This document shows positions 15,600-19,667 of a stretch of 19,667 bases of DNA, piece by piece; within the stretch, counting starts at the first letter, position 1, and each line of letters starts with the position of its first letter. Position numbers and translations under genes: made by a program. This DNA is from an uncultured Desulfobacterium sp. (GTDB taxonomy: Bacteria; Desulfobacterota; Desulfobacteria; Desulfobacterales; Desulfobacteraceae): positions 1-19,667 of the forward strand of contig CAKZLA010000425.1 of NCBI GenBank assembly GCA_937124525.1. Reading direction: 5' to 3'. The notes below the pieces were generated by a model. It was given only the letters and a program-made list of their open reading frames with translations. It had not been told where the DNA came from and did not search any database.

Positions 15600-17002
15600 G
15601 CAACCAGATTTTAACCCGCATGGGGGATGGTGAACGGCTCTTCATGGATGTCGAAGATGTGATGGATGACATCCAGGACGGCTGTGCCGATGCGGCAAAA
15701 CGCATGGGTGTTCCCGAGCTGAGTCAAGGAGATCAGAAAAAACTCTTTGACATCCTGGCTGAACCCTCCCGCATTGTCAGTGTCAATCCCGGCGAAGAGG
15801 TCGTTGTGTCCGACGACGGCACCACCATGAGCTTTTACTCCGGCCAGGACGGCGGTGGCGTGGGCACCCCTTTAAGCCGCCAGCAGGCAGTGCTGACCTA
15901 TGAACGTGCCTGCGGGGCAGACACCACCTCCCTTGGCCACAGCGATTACTCTTACAAACCTGTCAAGAGTATCATCAACTTTGAGGCCAACGACTATTAC
16001 AATATTTCCCAGGCCACCACAGCCCCCTTCTTTTACGGTGCCCAGCCCAACATGGGGCTTTATTTCCAGCCCGATGGCCCCTGCCCCAATGCAGCAGAGC
16101 TGATGCCCCTTGGTAAAATCGAAGAGGCCAGGCGTGCCCAGGAACAGGCCTGTGAATACCTGGCCGATGATCTGGTCTTTGTGGGATCCAAACTGGCAGA
16201 GGTGGGTCTTGAGGGATTAAACTTTGACACCTCGGGCTCTGCCGGAGATGCCGACTTTCTGGCAGCTCTCAATGGAGTTGAGCGGCTCAAGGAAAAATTC
16301 CCGGATCTTCCCATCCTCATGGGAGGGGCCGGTGAGTTCATCCTTGGCATGCATGGGGAGTTGACCTATAACGATAAACGCATTGCCGGGATGTACACCA
16401 TAGACCAGGTCAAGGCCGTTGAAAAGGCCGGGGCCGACATCTACGGCATGGCGGTAAACACCTCCACCACGGAATCCGTTCCCTGGAACCTTGCCCGGGC
16501 AGTGACCTTTTTAAAGGCCACCACCGATGCGGCCACCATCCCGGTCCATGCCAATGTGGGCATGGGGGTATGCGGTATTCCCATGATGGAACAACCACCC
16601 ATTGACTGCGTCACCCGGGTGTCCAAAGCCCTTGTACAAATTGGCAAGGCCGACGGGCTGTAGATTGGCGTCGGCGATCCAATGGGAATGGCCATTGCAC
16701 ATATCATGGCATCATGCATGGGCGGTATTCGAACAGCCGGAGATCTGGTTGCCTGGATGCAGATGACCCGCAAGATGAAAATAAATGACGCCAAGGCATA
16801 TGTTGCAGAAAAACTGGGGATTGAGGTATTTGACCTGACCAATGAAGAGGTTATGCGCGAACTCAGGAAGGACCTGGGACTCGGCACAGTTACCTCCATT
16901 GCAGGCGGCCCCAAGGGCATTCGCGCAAAGATGAAAATTGCAGAACTATTAGATATTAAAATTCGGTCGGTGGAATTGTTCAAGGCTCAGATGGGCCTTT
17001 AA
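15596..17002 (+). CDS. mtbB: Dimethylamine:corrinoid methyltransferase with in-frame TAG (pyrrolysine)
   Basis: One gene of 468 residues if TAG at 16661-16663 is read as pyrrolysine (residue 356). The frame continues to TAA at 17000-17002, and the length agrees with known MtbB (about 467). The N-terminus [20 protein letters not shown] and the segments [32 protein letters not shown] and [20 protein letters not shown] are characteristic. It removes a methyl from dimethylamine, giving monomethylamine and methyl-corrinoid. TGGAG at 15584-15588 gives a 7-base spacer, and the ATG overlaps the mttB stop. ATTGG/CCAAT (16664-16668/16679-16683) can form a small hairpin directly after the TAG. No monomethylamine methyltransferase (mtmB) is seen nearby. 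Confidence 0.93.
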
Positions 17003-17019
17003 TTGTCCTGCCAGTAAAA

Positions 17020-17048
17020 TCATCGCCTTGACGTATGTCGGGCGATGA
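17020..17048 (+). promoter_or_regulatory. Strong hairpin between mtbB and the corrinoid protein gene
   Basis: TCATCGCC (17020-17027) pairs with GGCGATGA (17041-17048). An inner GAC-GTAT-GTC stem (17030-17039) nearly completes one long hairpin. On the plus strand it is followed by A, not T, so it is not a canonical terminator for this operon. A role in mRNA processing or stability within the 149-bp gap is likely. Confidence 0.45.
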
Positions 17049-17151
17049 AAAAACGGACACCGTTCTCTCAAAAACGACCCCAAAGCAGATATGCCGAATA
17101 ACCAACGAAACAATACAGATCAGTTCTATTGATTGTGGAGAAAAGAGACAG

Positions 17152-17793
17152 ATGACAACAAAAATATTTGAACAGGCCAGGGAATCCATTGTTAAGGGCG
17201 ATGCCGGGCTTGCAGAAGAGATGGCAAAAAAAGGGCTGGGAGAAGGAATCAACCCCATTGAACTTATCAACAAGGGATTCATCCCCGGCATCAACAAAGT
17301 GGGAGAACTCTTTGGCATGGGGACCCTGTTTCTGCCGGAACTGATCCAGGCCGCAACAGCCATGCAGACGGCCACAGAGCTTATTAATGAAGCCATCCCG
17401 GAAAACGAAACCACCTCCGGCGGAAGGATCATCATTGGCACGGTGGCAGGGGATGTCCATGACATCGGCAAAACCATTGTGGTCTCCCTGTTCAAGGCCA
17501 ATGGATTTGAGGTAAAAGATCTGGGTCGGGATGTGTCTGTTGAAAAATTCATTGAAGGGGCTGACAAATTCAATGCCGATATCATTGGCACCAGCGCCCT
17601 TTTAACCACCACCATGCCAGAACAGAAAAAACTGGAAGAAGAGCTTAAAAAAGCAGGACTGAAAGGCCGTTTTAAAACCATGGTGGGCGGCGCGCCGGTG
17701 ACCCGGAGATGGGCCAAACGCATTGGGGCAGATGCCTTTGCCGAGAATGCCGGAGACGGGGTCAAACTTGCCAGGGAGCTGCTTGCTGGATAA
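17152..17793 (+). CDS. Methylamine corrinoid protein (MttC/MtbC type)
   Basis: This 213-residue protein fits the small corrinoid proteins that accept methyl groups from MttB/MtbB enzymes. The N-terminal helical cap (about residues 1-88) contains GINKVGELFGMGTLFLPELI. The C-terminal Rossmann-like B12 domain has GDVHDIGK (100-107), where His103 is the lower cobalt ligand of the DxHxxG motif, then GTSALLTTT and MVGGAPVT. I choose ATG 17152 because upstream GGAG and AAGAGA precede it and homologues start there; an in-frame ATG at 17035 would add 39 unrelated residues. It is the likely shared methyl acceptor of mttB, mtbB and perhaps the first methyltransferase. Sequence alone does not separate MttC from MtbC. 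A reductive activase (RamA type) and a downstream methyltransferase are not in the window. Confidence 0.9.
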   Translation: MTTKIFEQARESIVKGDAGLAEEMAKKGLGEGINPIELINKGFIPGINKVGELFGMGTLFLPELIQAATAMQTATELINEAIPENETTSGGRIIIGTVAGDVHDIGKTIVVSLFKANGFEVKDLGRDVSVEKFIEGADKFNADIIGTSALLTTTMPEQKKLEEELKKAGLKGRFKTMVGGAPVTRRWAKRIGADAFAENAGDGVKLARELLAG

Positions 17794-17813
17794 TGGTAGA
17801 GCCAATCCAGCGT

Positions 17814-17859
17814 TGATCATTGAAACATAGAGAAATAAATCAACTGACCATTGAGACAT
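17814..17859 (+). promoter_or_regulatory. Direct repeats upstream of the ABC binding protein gene
   Basis: TGATCATTGAAACAT (17814-17828) and TGACCATTGAGACAT (17845-17859) match at 13 of 15 positions with a 31-bp period, about three helical turns. They lie in the 274-bp gap after the corrinoid gene and may be regulator sites. The only other structure in this gap is a hairpin ATCACC-CT-GGTGAT at 18025-18038 followed by T-rich sequence, a possible weak terminator just before the ribosome-binding site. Confidence 0.3.
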
Positions 17860-18067
17860 CCATAAAAAAAAACGATCATATCATAGAAAAACCCTATTCT
17901 TTTTAAATGGTATAGAGATCACGTCCATGTTATATTAAGAAAATTTCCGGAACGGAACAGTTACGCTCTCCATCCGTTATCATGTCACAGATACTTCCAT
18001 TCAATGGGAAGGAGGGCAATTTTGATCACCCTGGTGATTAATTATTATTTTTAATTGAGGAGAAAAA

Positions 18068-18931
18068 ATGCAAATGAAACGGAACCTGTTTTTGGGACTA
18101 TTGATGGCCGGACTCTTGATCTTTTCTGTACAAAGCACCATGGCCGCAGGATCGGTCCTTGACGAAATCATGGCCGCAGGCGTTATTAAAGTCTCCACCG
18201 ACGCCAACTATGCGCCCCAGAGTTTTCTCAACGAAAAAGGAGAACTGGAAGGCTTTGATATCAGCGTAGCCACAGAAATAGCCAAACGTCTGGGCGTTAA
18301 AGTTAAATTTATCACGCCGGACTGGGACCTCATCACCGCCGGTAAATGGGGCAAACGATGGGATATGTCTGTGGGTTCCATGACCCCCACCAAAGAGCGG
18401 AAAAATGCCCTGTTGTTTACCATTCCCTATTACAGCTCCCCTGCCCAGTTTGCCATCCACAAAGATAACACCACCATCAAAACCATTGATGACTTAAAGG
18501 ATAAAAAAATCGGTGTTGCCTCGGAGACAACCAATGAGAGATTCATGCAGCAGGATCTTGATATCCAGGACACCAAAATCACCTATCTCTCCTGGAAGCC
18601 CAGCCATTCAAATTTAAAAACCTATCCCACCGATGCCAATCAGATTGAAGATTTGGCCCTGGGTGATGGTGCCCGTCTGGACGCTGTTTTTACCTCCCGC
18701 CAGACCCTGGCCCAGTCCATTACAAGTGGATGTGGTAAGGGATGTCCCCTGAAAATGCTGGGCGATCCCACCTATTATGAACCCTTAAGTGTTGCCCTTG
18801 ACAAAAGCCGTAAAAACAGCGAATCCCTGGTGCAAAAACTAAATGAAGTTATTGATTCCATGTACAAAGACGGAACCCTTGTAAAACTCTCCATGGATTT
18901 TTATGGCACCAATCTGATTCCCAAATTGTAA
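18068..18931 (+). CDS. Amino-acid-type ABC transporter substrate-binding protein
   Basis: This is a 287-residue periplasmic protein of the family-3 (polar amino acid, PF00497) binding proteins. A signal peptide covers residues 1-26 (MQMKRNL start, LLMAGLLIF core, cleavage after Thr-Met-Ala). The mature part has the family signature VIKVSTDANYAPQSFLNEKG, then LEGFDISVATEIAKRLG, VGSMTPTKERKNALLFTIPY and LKDKKIGVASETTNERF. GAGGAG at 18057-18062 with a 5-base spacer fixes the start. It follows the methyltransferase operon after 274 bp and precedes a cognate permease. The ligand is likely an amino acid or a methylated amino-acid derivative given the neighbours, but the binding-pocket residues were not assigned. 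Confidence 0.85.
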   Translation: MQMKRNLFLGLLMAGLLIFSVQSTMAAGSVLDEIMAAGVIKVSTDANYAPQSFLNEKGELEGFDISVATEIAKRLGVKVKFITPDWDLITAGKWGKRWDMSVGSMTPTKERKNALLFTIPYYSSPAQFAIHKDNTTIKTIDDLKDKKIGVASETTNERFMQQDLDIQDTKITYLSWKPSHSNLKTYPTDANQIEDLALGDGARLDAVFTSRQTLAQSITSGCGKGCPLKMLGDPTYYEPLSVALDKSRKNSESLVQKLNEVIDSMYKDGTLVKLSMDFYGTNLIPKL

Positions 18932-18952
18932 AAACTAAAATTTTACTTAATT

Positions 18953-19002
18953 TGCGTCCCTGCTACAGTGTTCTCCGTGGCGTGCAGGGACGCATTTTTA
19001 TT
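18953..19002 (+). terminator. Intrinsic terminator or attenuator after the binding protein gene
   Basis: TGCGTCCCTGC (18953-18963) pairs perfectly over 11 bp with GCAGGGACGCA (18984-18994) and is followed by TTTTTATT. It lies 22 bp after the binding protein stop and before the permease gene, so it can yield more binding protein than permease through partial termination. Confidence 0.85.
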
Positions 19003-19088
19003 AAGGCTCACGTGTCTAACTTGTGCAAAATACACACCTGCCCTTTCCCCATATGCCAACTCAAAAAATTGAGTTAAATATTTTTTAT

Positions 19089-19232
19089 ATGAAAGTCTTA
19101 CCAACATGCTGGAATTAAAGGACTTTCATTTTTCGTTGTGACAGGCCAGCTCCAGAATACGGTCTGCCCGTGGCAGTTATATGAAACTCCATCCAAAATG
19201 CTGTAATCCTGAGAGTTTCAACTTTCATTGTG
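19089..19232 (+). repeat. Duplicated hairpin with compensatory base change
   Basis: Two homologous ~50-bp units begin at 19089 and 19181 (92-bp period), about 70% identical without gaps. Unit A has ATGAAAGTC (19089-19097) pairing with GACTTTCAT (19121-19129). Unit B has TGAAACTC (19182-19189) pairing with GAGTTTCA (19213-19220). The G-C pair in A is C-G in B, so both stems are kept. Unit A is followed by TTTTCG and could act as a weak terminator. They lie upstream of the permease. Confidence 0.6.
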
Positions 19233-19287
19233 GCAAAGGTTTACTGCCATGTATGTTATATTTACCACTTGATGTTAAGGAGTTCCC

Positions 19288-19667
19288 ATGAGTGAAACCC
19301 AAGAGCCAGGTGGCTGTACCATTCCCCCTGAGGCCCATGCCGTACTCGAAGAGATAGAAAACAGGCAAAAACGTTTTAAGCGAAATACCACCATTGCATT
19401 ACTCGCATTGACTGCTTTTATTTTCTTCCTTTTTTACATCATTAAACTTGATTTCGTATTCATGGGAAAATGGGTGGGATTTATTCTAACAGGTATGGGA
19501 TTTACCCTGCTTGTGTCATTTCTTGCCATCACCCTTGCCTGCATTCTGTCCATTCTTGGCGCACTGGGAAGACTTTCCAAAAATCCCATTGCCAACAGTG
19601 TTGCCACGGCCTATGTGTCCCTGATCCGGGGAACCCCTCTTCTGGTTCAGGCGTACACGTGGTATCT
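19288..19667 (+). CDS. Amino-acid ABC transporter permease (partial, cut by window end)
   Basis: The visible 126 residues start MSETQEPGGCTIPPEAHAVL, a cytoplasmic helix, then a first membrane segment (about 37-52) and a second (about 63-90, GFILTGMGFTLLVSFLAITL). The segment YVSLIRGTPLLVQ at about 111-123 is the signature of HisM/ArtQ-type amino-acid ABC permeases. AAGGAG at 19277-19282 fixes the ATG at 19288. It follows the binding protein by 356 bp containing a terminator and a duplicated hairpin. The gene continues beyond the window, so the ATPase and other partner genes are not visible. Confidence 0.88.
   Translation, partial: MSETQEPGGCTIPPEAHAVLEEIENRQKRFKRNTTIALLALTAFIFFLFYIIKLDFVFMGKWVGFILTGMGFTLLVSFLAITLACILSILGALGRLSKNPIANSVATAYVSLIRGTPLLVQAYTWY

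Noticed and set aside
17035..17151. N-terminal extension of the corrinoid protein from ATG 17035
   Set aside because: The extra 39 residues do not resemble the family, and the ATG overlaps the intergenic hairpin; ATG 17152 gives the usual family length.
1..19667. CRISPR array, rRNA or tRNA genes, prophage or integrase
   Set aside because: No regularly spaced repeats, rRNA segments, cloverleaf sequences or phage genes were recognised on either strand.

Overview
This window most likely comes from an anaerobic Desulfobacterota bacterium of the Desulfobacteraceae type. That is an inference from gene content: in-frame TAG (pyrrolysine) methylamine methyltransferases, a rhodanese/ferritin-like fusion, and many MttB-superfamily and saccharopine-type genes. 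No ribosomal marker or tRNA is present to settle the taxonomy.

Left part (1-8205). It starts with the 5' end of a GtrA-like membrane protein on the minus strand. Next come a rhodanese plus ferritin-like fusion (492-1457, +) and a short-chain dehydrogenase (1540-2280, -). A TetM/EF-G-like GTPase gene follows that has lost its middle (2311-3301, -), then a small PilZ-like ORF and about 0.9 kb of AT-rich DNA with nothing recognisable. A PhnD-type periplasmic binding protein is followed by a methyl-accepting chemotaxis protein, a plausible sensor pair. A second, shorter relic of the same TetM-like gene lies at 8003-8205.

Centre (8224-12278, minus strand). Two saccharopine-pathway genes, a lysine-ketoglutarate reductase-type enzyme (8224-9528) and a saccharopine dehydrogenase (9720-11042), are separated by a 138-bp MITE-like element and a terminator from a TrmB-family regulator (11490-12278).

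Right part (12656-19667, plus strand). Divergent from the regulator is a methylamine operon: an MttB-superfamily protein without pyrrolysine, a genuine mttB with an in-frame TAG at codon 328, mtbB with an in-frame TAG at codon 356 (joined to mttB by an ATGA overlap), and the cognate cobalamin-binding corrinoid protein. An amino-acid-type ABC transporter follows (binding protein, then a permease cut by the window end).

How they fit together. The methyltransferases would move methyl groups from trimethylamine, dimethylamine and an unidentified methylated amine onto the corrinoid protein. The main discovery is a 20-bp inverted-repeat site, GTTRCYYYAAWRGTRGYAAC, present three times: 121 bp upstream of the regulator, just after the promoter of the methyltransferase operon, and just after the promoter of the saccharopine dehydrogenase gene. 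It suggests that one TrmB-like regulator controls both methylamine demethylation and lysine/saccharopine metabolism. Lysine is the precursor of pyrrolysine, so a lysine-pyrrolysine-methylamine regulon is a testable idea; catabolism of methylated lysine-like compounds is an alternative. No pyl genes, tRNA-Pyl, RamA-type activase or methylcorrinoid:THF/CoM methyltransferase were found in the window.
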